Below, piece by piece: positions 39,984 through 47,090 of a stretch of DNA of 64,000 bases. Both the position numbers and the translations under genes were made by a program. Under the pieces are notes generated by a model. It ran no database searches. It had not been told where the DNA came from and was given only the letters and a program-made list of their open reading frames with translations. Location of the stretch: the NCBI GenBank assembly GCA_965249205.1, contig CBDFLL010000006.1, positions 1,302,001-1,366,000 of the forward strand, in the 5' to 3' direction. How positions within the stretch are numbered: the stretch's first letter is position 1; each line of letters begins with the position of its first letter. Source of the DNA: JAQBVV01 sp965249205 (GTDB lineage Bacteria > Acidobacteriota > Vicinamibacteria > Vicinamibacterales > UBA2999).

Positions 39984-39992
39984 AAACTCGGC

Positions 39993-40772
39993 GTGAATCG
40001 TCAAGTCGCTGTTATTGGTCTGGCTGCGGCCGCGTTTGCGACCGCGACCGCGGTCTTCGTCCTCCGAATGGACCCGGCGGAGCCCGAAGAGCCGGCTGTA
40101 GCTGTCGCCGCTCCGGTAGAGGCGCCAGCGGCGGCACCTGCCGTTGCTGCACCAGAGCCTGCGGCTCCGGAGCCTCGGCCCGTTCCTGCGGCGCCTGTCG
40201 CGGAGGTTCCCATCGTGGAGCCGGCGCCGCCCACTGTCGATGCGCCACCCACCGTCGGTCTGCTGTTCATCGACAGCGACGTGCCAGGAGCGCAGGTGTT
40301 CATCGATCGGCAATTCATCGGGTTAGCGCCGGTGGTCGCCGAAGATGTCACCCTGGGACCGCACCAGTTGAACGTATCCGCTCAGGGATTCGATAACGTC
40401 GTTTCCTCCGTCGACGTCACCCCCGGGGAACGCACGATTCTGGTCAAATTCCGGGAGGTGAGGCTCGACGCGTCGATCGAGGTGGTGCACAAACACCGTT
40501 TCGGTTCGTGCAGTGGGCGTCTTGTGGCGACCCCTCAGGGGCTTCGATACGATACCAGCAACGAGAATGATGGCTTCACGACGCCGCTGCTCGACCTAGA
40601 AACGTTCGAGGTGGATTATCTGGACACGAATTTGCGCGTTCGGTTGTCAGAGGGGCGCCAGCTCAACTTTACCGACCCCGATGGTGATGCCGACCGCCTC
40701 TTTGTGTTTCATCGTGACGTCGAGAACGCACGCGAGCGCCTCAGCAGGGGCGACACTCCTGCGACAGACTAG
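39993..40772 (+). CDS. PEGA-domain membrane-anchored protein
   Basis: The 259-aa protein has an N-terminal transmembrane anchor (about 5-24), a Pro/Ala/Glu-rich spacer (27-87) and a PEGA domain (about 88-152) with LLFIDSDVPGAQVFIDRQFI and LGPHQLNVSAQGFD. A C-terminal domain (about 155-259) has no family match I can name; it contains HKHRFGSCSGRLVATPQGLR. PEGA domains are found in surface or periplasmic proteins. The GTG start lies 9 nt after the G8 gene stop, so the two are probably co-transcribed. Confidence 0.7.
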   Translation: MNRQVAVIGLAAAAFATATAVFVLRMDPAEPEEPAVAVAAPVEAPAAAPAVAAPEPAAPEPRPVPAAPVAEVPIVEPAPPTVDAPPTVGLLFIDSDVPGAQVFIDRQFIGLAPVVAEDVTLGPHQLNVSAQGFDNVVSSVDVTPGERTILVKFREVRLDASIEVVHKHRFGSCSGRLVATPQGLRYDTSNENDGFTTPLLDLETFEVDYLDTNLRVRLSEGRQLNFTDPDGDADRLFVFHRDVENARERLSRGDTPATD

Positions 40773-40805
40773 GCGAGAGTAGAGCCGCCGGCGCTGATCC
40801 GGTCC

Positions 40806-41267
40806 CTACGGAAGCGCGGCGCCCACGGCGTCCGCGTGCCCGTCAACCTTGACGTTGTCCCATCGCTGGATCACCTTCCCGTCAGGCCCAATCAGGTACG
40901 TCGTGCGGACGATGCCCATGTACGTGCGGCCGTAGCGCATCTTCTTCTGCCAGACACCGTATCGTTCGGCCATCGCGTGGTCCGCGTCGGCGAGTAGAGC
41001 AAATGTGAGTCCGTGTTTGTCCGCGAATTTCGCCTTGCTCTTCTCGTCGAGGATGCTGACGCCGAGGACGGCGGCCTTTCGGCGGGTAATCGTACGAAGT
41101 GTCGACTGGAAGTCGCAGGACTCCTGAGTGCAGCCGGGCGTGTTGTCCTTCGGGTAGAAATAGACGATCAACGAGCGCCCAGCGTAGTCCGCCAGGCGAT
41201 GGGTGCGGCCGTGCTGATCTTTCAGCGCGAACGACGGGGCTTTCTTACCGGGCTCGACGAGGGGCAT
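40806..41267 (-). CDS. bcp: Peroxiredoxin, BCP/PrxQ type
   Basis: Thiol peroxidase reducing H2O2 and organic hydroperoxides with thioredoxin. In the 153-aa protein the peroxidatic cysteine is C46 in YPKDNTPGCTQESCDF and the resolving cysteine is C51, the CX4C spacing of PrxQ. DEKSKAKFADKHGLTF and RTTYLIGPDGKV are also typical. The frame is complete. It is transcribed opposite to the PEGA gene and divergent from the cytochrome c gene. Confidence 0.92.
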   Translation of the reverse strand: MPLVEPGKKAPSFALKDQHGRTHRLADYAGRSLIVYFYPKDNTPGCTQESCDFQSTLRTITRRKAAVLGVSILDEKSKAKFADKHGLTFALLADADHAMAERYGVWQKKMRYGRTYMGIVRTTYLIGPDGKVIQRWDNVKVDGHADAVGAALP

Positions 41268-41509
41268 GTGTCTGAACTCCTAAAACTCTAGACTACCAAC
41301 GTTCGATGGTTCGTGTTCGCCACGATTCAACTACGACAGTTACAGTCGTGACTGCGCGGTGTAGGACGCGTATGTCACGCTGCGATGACACATCGAACCC
41401 GCCGGGGATCGCGTAAACAGCCCATTGGACAGAGACGTATAACGCTAGTGAAGGCAGGGTAGTGTGTTTCGTCGGTGGTCGTGTCGTACAAGGATCTGGA
41501 GTCAGGGAA

Positions 41510-42025
41510 ATGCGTCGGATGTCCAGGTTGTTCGTTGGGGGAGTCGTGGTTGCAGCGACGGCGTTGCTCGCCGTGGCTGTGCATGCCCAGGGCGGCGGGG
41601 GCGCGCAGGCAATCGAAAACCCTGTACCTCCGGTAGCCACGTCGATCACGGCTGGTGAGGCGGCTTTCAAGAAGGACTGCGCGTTCTGCCATGGTGTCGA
41701 CGCCAAGGGGAACGGCCCGCTTGCGCCGGAAGGCTCGAATCCCCCCGATTTGACGGACGAGACGTGGACCTACGGGTCGACCGATGGCGAGATATTCTCA
41801 GTGATGGCGGATGGCCTCGATGGCTCCGTCATGATCCCCATCAGGGGCAGGATGCCAGACGACGACCTGTGGCACATCATCAACTACCTTCGGAGCCTGG
41901 GTCCCCAGGACGGCGCCGCTGGCGCATTCCAACGGTCTGTTTACCGCGCTCGCGGTCAATGCGCTGAATGCGCTCGTCGGTGCGCCGGACCAGAACGGTG
42001 GCCTCTTCTTCACGCCGCAGTTTGA
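41510..42025 (+). CDS. Monoheme cytochrome c with an abnormal C-terminal tail
   Basis: The frame encodes a signal peptide (about 1-27, ending VHAQ) and a class I cytochrome c domain with heme motif CAFCH at 57-61. A possible distal methionine lies in the SVMIPIRGRM segment, and the final helix is DDDLWHIINYLRSLGPQ. The domain is complete by about residue 133. The remaining 38 residues have no cytochrome similarity: they are an out-of-frame reading of a molybdopterin oxidoreductase gene fused by a deletion. ATG 41510 is chosen because it starts the signal peptide. The 242-base gap upstream is a divergent promoter region with no clear -35/-10. Confidence 0.75.
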   Translation: MRRMSRLFVGGVVVAATALLAVAVHAQGGGGAQAIENPVPPVATSITAGEAAFKKDCAFCHGVDAKGNGPLAPEGSNPPDLTDETWTYGSTDGEIFSVMADGLDGSVMIPIRGRMPDDDLWHIINYLRSLGPQDGAAGAFQRSVYRARGQCAECARRCAGPERWPLLHAAV

Positions 42026-43097
42026 CGCGGCTGCCGCAGTGCTGAGCAGTACTCCGGCTCAGCCCGCTGCAACGATTGAAAGCCTGGTGACCGAGGGGTT
42101 GTCCGGCGGGGCGTCGCCGGAGCTTGTGTTCGTCGATGGCGCGAACCCGGTCTACAACACGCCGCCGGCGTGGCGCGTTCGTGACTGGCTGGAGCAGGTC
42201 CCGTACATCGTAAGTTTCGGTCAGTTTCTGGACGAAACCAGCATGCTGGCTGACCTGCTTCTGCCGGATCATTCGTCGCTGGAGTCGTGGACCGAGGCGC
42301 TCGCCGAGTCTGGAGCGTTCACAGTCGTGGTGAGTGTCGCACCCCCTGTCATGCGGCCGCTGCATCAGACGCGGTCCGCACCCGACGTCCTGCTTGAGGT
42401 GGGGCGGCAGATGGGACGGCCGCTGGAGCTGCCGTGGCAGACGTTCGACGAGATGCTCGCCGCGTCGTTTGAGAGTCTCCCTTCGGTATCGCGCTTTGGC
42501 GCGTGGTTCGATGTTCAGGAGACTGGTGTCTGGTCCGGTGGGTTGCCGGAAGACCTGACTGTCGCCGAGGTCGAGAATCCGGCGCCAGCGCCCGTGGCGT
42601 ACAGCGCTCCGACGTTTGACGGTGACGCAGACGAGTATCCGTTTCATTTCCTCCCGTATGCGTCCAACGCGTTCCTGGATGGTTCACTTGCCCACCTGCC
42701 GTGGCTACAGGAGATGCCTGACCCGCTCACATCGGCCATGTGGAGCAGTTGGATCGAGATCAATCCGACCACCGCCGAACGTCTCGGTATCGGTGCCGGC
42801 GATGTTGTGGAGGTGGCATCGGCACATGGCACGTTGCGCACCGGTGTCGTCGTTTCTCCGGGAATCGCTCCGGACCTTGTTGCCATGCCAGCCGGCCAGG
42901 GGCACCGCACCTTTACGAGATATGCCAGTGGACGTGGCGAGAGTCCGGTGGATTTGCTCGCCCCGGTTACGGAATCCGAGACCGGGGCGCTTGCGTGGGC
43001 AGCGACGCGCGTGCGCGTCACGCGTGTGGGCCCGCCGGACGGCCGACTGATTCTGTTCGCGGGCAGCTTACGTGAGCATATCGAGGAGCACCGGTGA
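41910..43097 (+). pseudogene. Molybdopterin-oxidoreductase-like subunit (ActB1-type), 5' truncated
   Basis: Readable in one frame from about 41910: LAHSNGLFTALAVNALNALV, then GGLFFTPQ, LVFVDGANPVYNTPPAW, ADLLLPDHSSLESW and the C-terminal domain. The C-terminal domain includes WIEINPTTAERLGIGAGDVV and PAGQGHRTFTRYASGRG. That is only the second half of the family; the N-terminal half is gone. The frame is fused to the preceding cytochrome c gene near 41885-41915 in a different phase. GTG 42039 is the first possible start. In alternative complex III the equivalent ActB protein carries no molybdenum and is fused to the Fe-S part; here that part is the next gene. Confidence 0.75.
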
Positions 43098-43180
43098 GGA
43101 TCGTGAACTCGCGGGCCGCGCGCTGCCAAGGTGCGCGCAGAGGCGCTGGGCGTCGACTGTCGTCGAACGGGAGCTACTGA

Positions 43181-43870
43181 ATGCCGCAATGGGGAATGGC
43201 TGTCGACTTGGACCGCTGCACGGGCTGCGGCGGCTGTGTCGTGGCCTGCCACGCAGAGAACAATATTTCGACGGTCGGCGACGAGCAGGCGGCTGTCGGT
43301 CGCGCCAAGCACTGGCTCCGGATCGAGCGCTACTGGGAGGGTGACTTTCCTGACGCGAGATTGAAGTTTCGGCCCGTGATGTGCCAGCAGTGCGACAACG
43401 CACCCTGTGAGCCGGTGTGTCCGACCTACGCCAGTCACCATACCGAAGACGGACTCAACGCCCAGGTCTACAATCGCTGCATTGGCACGCGATATTGTGC
43501 CAACGCATGCCCTTACAATGTGCGGTTCTACGACTTCTTCAATCCGTCATGGGACAAGCCGCTCCAGCTTCAACTCAATCCTGACGTCTCGCTGCGTGAA
43601 GTCGGCGTGATGGAGAAGTGCACGTTCTGCGTGCAGCGAATCAGGGCGGCTGGGACCCAGGCCAAGGCTGAGGAGCGCGAAGTGGTGGACGGTGAGATTC
43701 AGCCGGCCTGTGTGCAGTCATGCGCGGCACGCGCGCTGGTGTTCGGCGATCTGGAGGATCCGTCCAGCGAGGTGTCCCACCTGTCGCGGTCCCCGCGCGG
43801 GAGCAAACTCCTCGAAGACACTGGTGCCCAACCCTCGGTGACATATCTTTCCCGGCTGACCCAGGTATGA
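43181..43870 (+). CDS. Four-cluster Fe-S subunit (ActB2/PsrB-like)
   Basis: The 229-aa electron-transfer subunit has four cysteine groups: C13/C16/C19/C23; C68/C71/C76/C80; C100/C106/C110 plus later partners; and C147/C150/C177/C181. The third group reads CIGTRYCANACP with threonine in one cysteine place, which fits the [3Fe-4S] cluster of alternative complex III. No TAT signal is present, so export would depend on a partner that here is truncated. The stop overlaps the NrfD-type gene start (ATGA). Confidence 0.85.
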   Translation: MPQWGMAVDLDRCTGCGGCVVACHAENNISTVGDEQAAVGRAKHWLRIERYWEGDFPDARLKFRPVMCQQCDNAPCEPVCPTYASHHTEDGLNAQVYNRCIGTRYCANACPYNVRFYDFFNPSWDKPLQLQLNPDVSLREVGVMEKCTFCVQRIRAAGTQAKAEEREVVDGEIQPACVQSCAARALVFGDLEDPSSEVSHLSRSPRGSKLLEDTGAQPSVTYLSRLTQV

Positions 43871-45222
43871 CGTATCCGACTGGACACCGCGTGAATCACG
43901 ATCTGTTGCGGCCGCTGCTGCTGACGTCGTGGCGGTTCTACGTGATGATCGCGTTCTTTGGCGCGTTCGTCGTGGCGGGACTGGTGGCGTGGCTCAGCCA
44001 GGTCTATTTCGGATTCGGTCTCTCTGGGATCAACTGGCCGGTCTATTGGGGCTTCTACGTCACCAACTTCGTGTTCTGGATCGGGATCAGCCATGCCGGC
44101 ACGCTGATTTCCGCGATTCTACGTCTGGTCAATGCCGGATGGCGCCGGCCCGTGACGCGTTGTGCAGAGGCGATCACCACCTTTGCGCTGATGATCGGCG
44201 CGATGTTTCCCCTCATCCATCTCGGGCGTCCCTGGCTGGCGTTCTGGCTGTTTCCCTATCCGAGCGATCGGCTCATCTGGCCGAATTTTCGCTCTCCGCT
44301 CGTGTGGGACTTCTTCGCCATCAATACCTACCTGATTGGCAGTCTGCTGTTTCTGCTGTTGCCGATGATTCCGGACTTCGCGGTCGTTCGCGACGGTACG
44401 ACCGGATTGCGTCGTCGTATTTACCGGGTGCTTGCGCTTGGGTGGCGGGGAACGCCGAAGCAGTGGCATCGCCTCGAGACAGCGATGCAGATCATGGCGA
44501 TCGCGATTATTCCGGTCGCCGTATCCGTTCATACGATTGTGTCGTTCGATTTCTCGATGGCGCCGGTGCCGATGTGGCAAACGACGATTTTCGGTCCCTA
44601 TTTCGTGGCCGGGGCGATCTTCAGCGGTATCGCTGGGCTCATCATCGCGATGGCCCTGCTTCGCCGCTTGTTGCACCTGGAGGATTATCTTCGGCCGCTG
44701 CACTTCGAGAATCTCGGAAAGCTGATGCTCGTCATGGCGCTGCTGTGGGGCTACTTCGTGTTCAACGAGCGTTTGGTGACTTATTACGGCAACGGACCGG
44801 CTGAGATGGCGGTATTCTGGCGCACGCAGCGCCTGTCCTTCGCGCCGCTGTACTGGACGATGGTCGTCTGTAATTTCGTGCTGCCGTTGATTCTGCTGGG
44901 CATTCGTCGGTTCCGCACGATCACCGGGTGCGTGATCGCGTCGTTCGGCGTCGTGATCGGCATGTGGCTCGAGCGGTACCTGATCATCGTGCCGTCCCTT
45001 GGGGCCAAGAATCTACCCTATAGTTTCGGAACGTATGCGCCCCAGCCCGTTGAGGTGACAATTACTGTCGCAACGTTCGCGGCAATGTGTCTCATGTACA
45101 TGCTGTTCGCCAAATTCGTGCCGATTATCTCGATCTGGGAACTCAAGGCCGGCGAGCATCCGTCGGCCCCGTTGGAGACGCGCGCGACAGAAGGGCACGC
45201 GGTTGGGGACCTGCGCCCATGA
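43867..45222 (+). CDS. NrfD/ActC-type integral membrane quinol-binding subunit
   Basis: The 451-aa polytopic protein has about ten transmembrane helices, beginning with the typical NrfD/PsrC N-terminus (LLRPLLLTSWRFYVMIAFFG). Family segments include YWGFYVTNFVFWIGISHAGT and MIGAMFPLIHLGRPWLAFW. In alternative complex III such subunits bind quinol in the membrane and pass electrons to the Fe-S subunit. ATG 43867 overlaps the Fe-S gene by 4 nt, and the stop overlaps the DUF3341 gene by 4 nt, so all three are coupled. Confidence 0.88.
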   Translation: MTYPTGHRVNHDLLRPLLLTSWRFYVMIAFFGAFVVAGLVAWLSQVYFGFGLSGINWPVYWGFYVTNFVFWIGISHAGTLISAILRLVNAGWRRPVTRCAEAITTFALMIGAMFPLIHLGRPWLAFWLFPYPSDRLIWPNFRSPLVWDFFAINTYLIGSLLFLLLPMIPDFAVVRDGTTGLRRRIYRVLALGWRGTPKQWHRLETAMQIMAIAIIPVAVSVHTIVSFDFSMAPVPMWQTTIFGPYFVAGAIFSGIAGLIIAMALLRRLLHLEDYLRPLHFENLGKLMLVMALLWGYFVFNERLVTYYGNGPAEMAVFWRTQRLSFAPLYWTMVVCNFVLPLILLGIRRFRTITGCVIASFGVVIGMWLERYLIIVPSLGAKNLPYSFGTYAPQPVEVTITVATFAAMCLMYMLFAKFVPIISIWELKAGEHPSAPLETRATEGHAVGDLRP

Positions 45223-45725
45223 AGGCCGTGTACGGACTCTATGCGGACGGCGACGCGGCTCAGCAGGCGGTGAATCGCCTGCGGGCGGCCGGTGTCGTCG
45301 ATCGCGACATCACGGTCATTTCCGGGCAGCCGATGGAGGAGCACGAGTTCGGCCACGTGGACAAGGCTACGTGGATGTGGTGGTTGGCGTGTCTGGGCGG
45401 CTTGATCGGCATGGCGGTGGGCTTCGGCCTCGCGTGGATCACGGAAACGTCATGGCCGATGAATGTGGGTGGGCTGCCCACCTTCGCCTGGTGGCCGAAT
45501 CTCATCATCATCTTCGAGTTGACAATGCTCGGCTCAATTCTGGCGACGGCCGCTACGTTGGTGGTGTCTGCGCTGCTTCCAGGCAAGGGAGGGGCGCTGT
45601 ACGACCCGGCCGTGACCGTCGAGGGCAAGATACTCGTCGGCGTGGAGAACCCACCCGAGGGCTCGGTGTCAGACCTTGAGCGGAGCCTCGGCGCCCCCCC
45701 CGGCGCGGTCGTGAAGACGCAGTAA
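45219..45725 (+). CDS. DUF3341 membrane protein (ActD-like)
   Basis: The 168-aa protein starts with a ferredoxin-like segment (AVYGLYADGDAAQQAVNRLR), has two transmembrane helices (about 50-72 and 90-115), and ends with a soluble tail (AVTVEGKILVGVENPPEGS region). DUF3341 is the hallmark of ActD in alternative complex III and related quinol:acceptor complexes. The usual following genes (second cytochrome c, ActF) are absent; the str operon promoter comes next. Confidence 0.82.
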   Translation: MKAVYGLYADGDAAQQAVNRLRAAGVVDRDITVISGQPMEEHEFGHVDKATWMWWLACLGGLIGMAVGFGLAWITETSWPMNVGGLPTFAWWPNLIIIFELTMLGSILATAATLVVSALLPGKGGALYDPAVTVEGKILVGVENPPEGSVSDLERSLGAPPGAVVKTQ

Positions 45726-45744
45726 AGACTGTTTGATCAGTCGG

Positions 45745-45773
45745 TTGCACCCTCAGGGTGCGCATGCTATATT
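45745..45773 (+). promoter_or_regulatory. Strong sigma-70-type promoter of the str operon
   Basis: TTGCAC (45745-45750) and TATATT (45768-45773) are spaced by 17 bp. It is 20 nt after the DUF3341 stop and about 400 nt before rpsL. It is the best promoter match in the window. Confidence 0.8.
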
Positions 45774-46173
45774 CGTCAGGTTCTCTTGGGGCTAGGACAC
45801 CCTATCTAGCCACAACCGCACGAGACCACATGCTGACCGAGGTCGCACCGCGTTGCGATCTGGCGGCCAGTATTGGTCGGATGGTCGAAATAGGCGTACC
45901 GTCCGCGGGTAGATCAGGCCGAGATTGGCCGGGTTGTCCTCGCGTATCACACAGGTAGGGTTAGCTGTTTCAGGTGCCAGATGCACCGCGCCTCCCAGGA
46001 GGCGGGGTGGTCTCCAGGCCTGGAACGACGCGGAACGGTCCGGGTAGCCGGACCGTCCGGCCAATGCTGGCTGGTCGAGTCGCCGTGCGACTCGACTTGT
46101 GGGCTCGCAGCCGGTCGCGACGTGACATGAGCGGATAGGCGCTGTTTGTGCCTGTGCGCGGGTTTGTAAATAT
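45774..46173 (+). promoter_or_regulatory. Long structured leader of the rpsL operon
   Basis: No credible gene lies in these 400 bases. The second half has a series of perfect hairpins: 45989-46004 (CGCCTCC/GGAGGCG), palindrome TCCAGGCCTGGA at 46013-46024, 46035-46056 (ACGGTCCGG/CCGGACCGT, 4-nt loop), and 46074-46096 (10-bp stem GTCGAGTCGC, 3-nt loop). None is followed by a T-run. The set could be a ribosomal-protein-responsive attenuator or an mRNA-stability element. No riboswitch class is recognised. Confidence 0.55.
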
Positions 46174-46548
46174 ATGCCGACTATCAGTCAGCTCGTTCGC
46201 CACGGGCGCAAGAAAATCGTCACGAAGACGAAGAGTCCGGCGCTCCAGGTCAGCCCGCAGAAACGGGGGGTCTGTGTGCGCGTGTTCACTCAGACGCCGA
46301 AGAAGCCGAACTCTGCGCTCCGTAAGGTGGCGCGCGTGCGGCTGACCAATGGCATCGAAGTTACGACCTATATCCCTGGCGTCGGGCACAACCTGCAGGA
46401 GCACTCGCTCGTGCTCATTCGGGGTGGGCGGGTCAAAGACCTTCCGGGCGTGCGCTATCACGTGGTGCGAGGCACGCTGGATGCCGTCGGTGTGCAGGGC
46501 CGCAAGCAGGGGCGGTCGAAGTATGGCGCGAAGCGCCCGAAACAATAG
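46174..46548 (+). CDS. rpsL: 30S ribosomal protein S12
   Basis: The 124-aa decoding-centre protein has TPKKPNSALRKVARV, with the streptomycin-sensitivity lysines K43/K44, and the second loop GGRVKDLPGVRYHVVRG. Residues match the streptomycin-sensitive form. It is first gene of the str operon after the long leader. ATG 46174 follows an A/T-rich stretch without a strong Shine-Dalgarno. Confidence 0.97.
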   Translation: MPTISQLVRHGRKKIVTKTKSPALQVSPQKRGVCVRVFTQTPKKPNSALRKVARVRLTNGIEVTTYIPGVGHNLQEHSLVLIRGGRVKDLPGVRYHVVRGTLDAVGVQGRKQGRSKYGAKRPKQ

Positions 46549-46583
46549 GCCGGCAGGTTAGTAGCAGGCGAAGGTTCAACGAC

Positions 46584-47057
46584 ATGCCACGCAGACGAGA
46601 AATTCAGAAGCGCGAACTGGCGGCCGATCCGCTCTACGGAAGCATACTGCTCAGCAAGTTCATTAACACGGTGATGAGCGGCGGTAAGCGCAGTACTGCG
46701 GAGCGCATTCTCTATCAGAGCTTCGACATCATCAAGGAGCGATCGGGTGACGATCCGCTCAAGGTGTTCAAGAAGGCACTCGATAACGTGAAGCCCAGTC
46801 TGGAAGTGAAGTCGCGGCGCGTGGGCGGTTCGAATTACCAGGTGCCGATCGAAGTAAATCCGAACCGCCGCCTGTCTCTGAGTATTCGGTGGCTGGTCAG
46901 TCATGCGCGGAACCGCGGCGACGGAAAAACGATGCAGGAGAAGCTTGCGAGCGAGCTGCTCGATGCGTCAAACCTGCGTGGCGGAGCCGTGAAGAAGCGC
47001 GAAGACACGCACCGCATGGCGGAGGCCAACAAGGCCTTCGCGCACTATCGCTGGTAG
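46584..47057 (+). CDS. rpsG: 30S ribosomal protein S7
   Basis: The 157-aa primary 16S rRNA-binding protein of the 30S head starts MPRRREIQKRELAADP. It has the conserved RVGGSNYQVPIEVNPNRR segment and ends KREDTHRMAEANKAFAHYRW. Standard length. In many bacteria S7 represses its own operon by binding the rpsL-rpsG spacer; here that spacer is only 35 nt. Confidence 0.97.
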   Translation: MPRRREIQKRELAADPLYGSILLSKFINTVMSGGKRSTAERILYQSFDIIKERSGDDPLKVFKKALDNVKPSLEVKSRRVGGSNYQVPIEVNPNRRLSLSIRWLVSHARNRGDGKTMQEKLASELLDASNLRGGAVKKREDTHRMAEANKAFAHYRW

Positions 47058-47090
47058 TCCAGGGCGTCTACACCGAACAACCGTATTGCA

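Noticed and set aside
45826..45957. Short frames in the str leader
   Set aside because: They have weak starts, no ribosome sites and cross the structured region; a leader RNA explains the stretch better.
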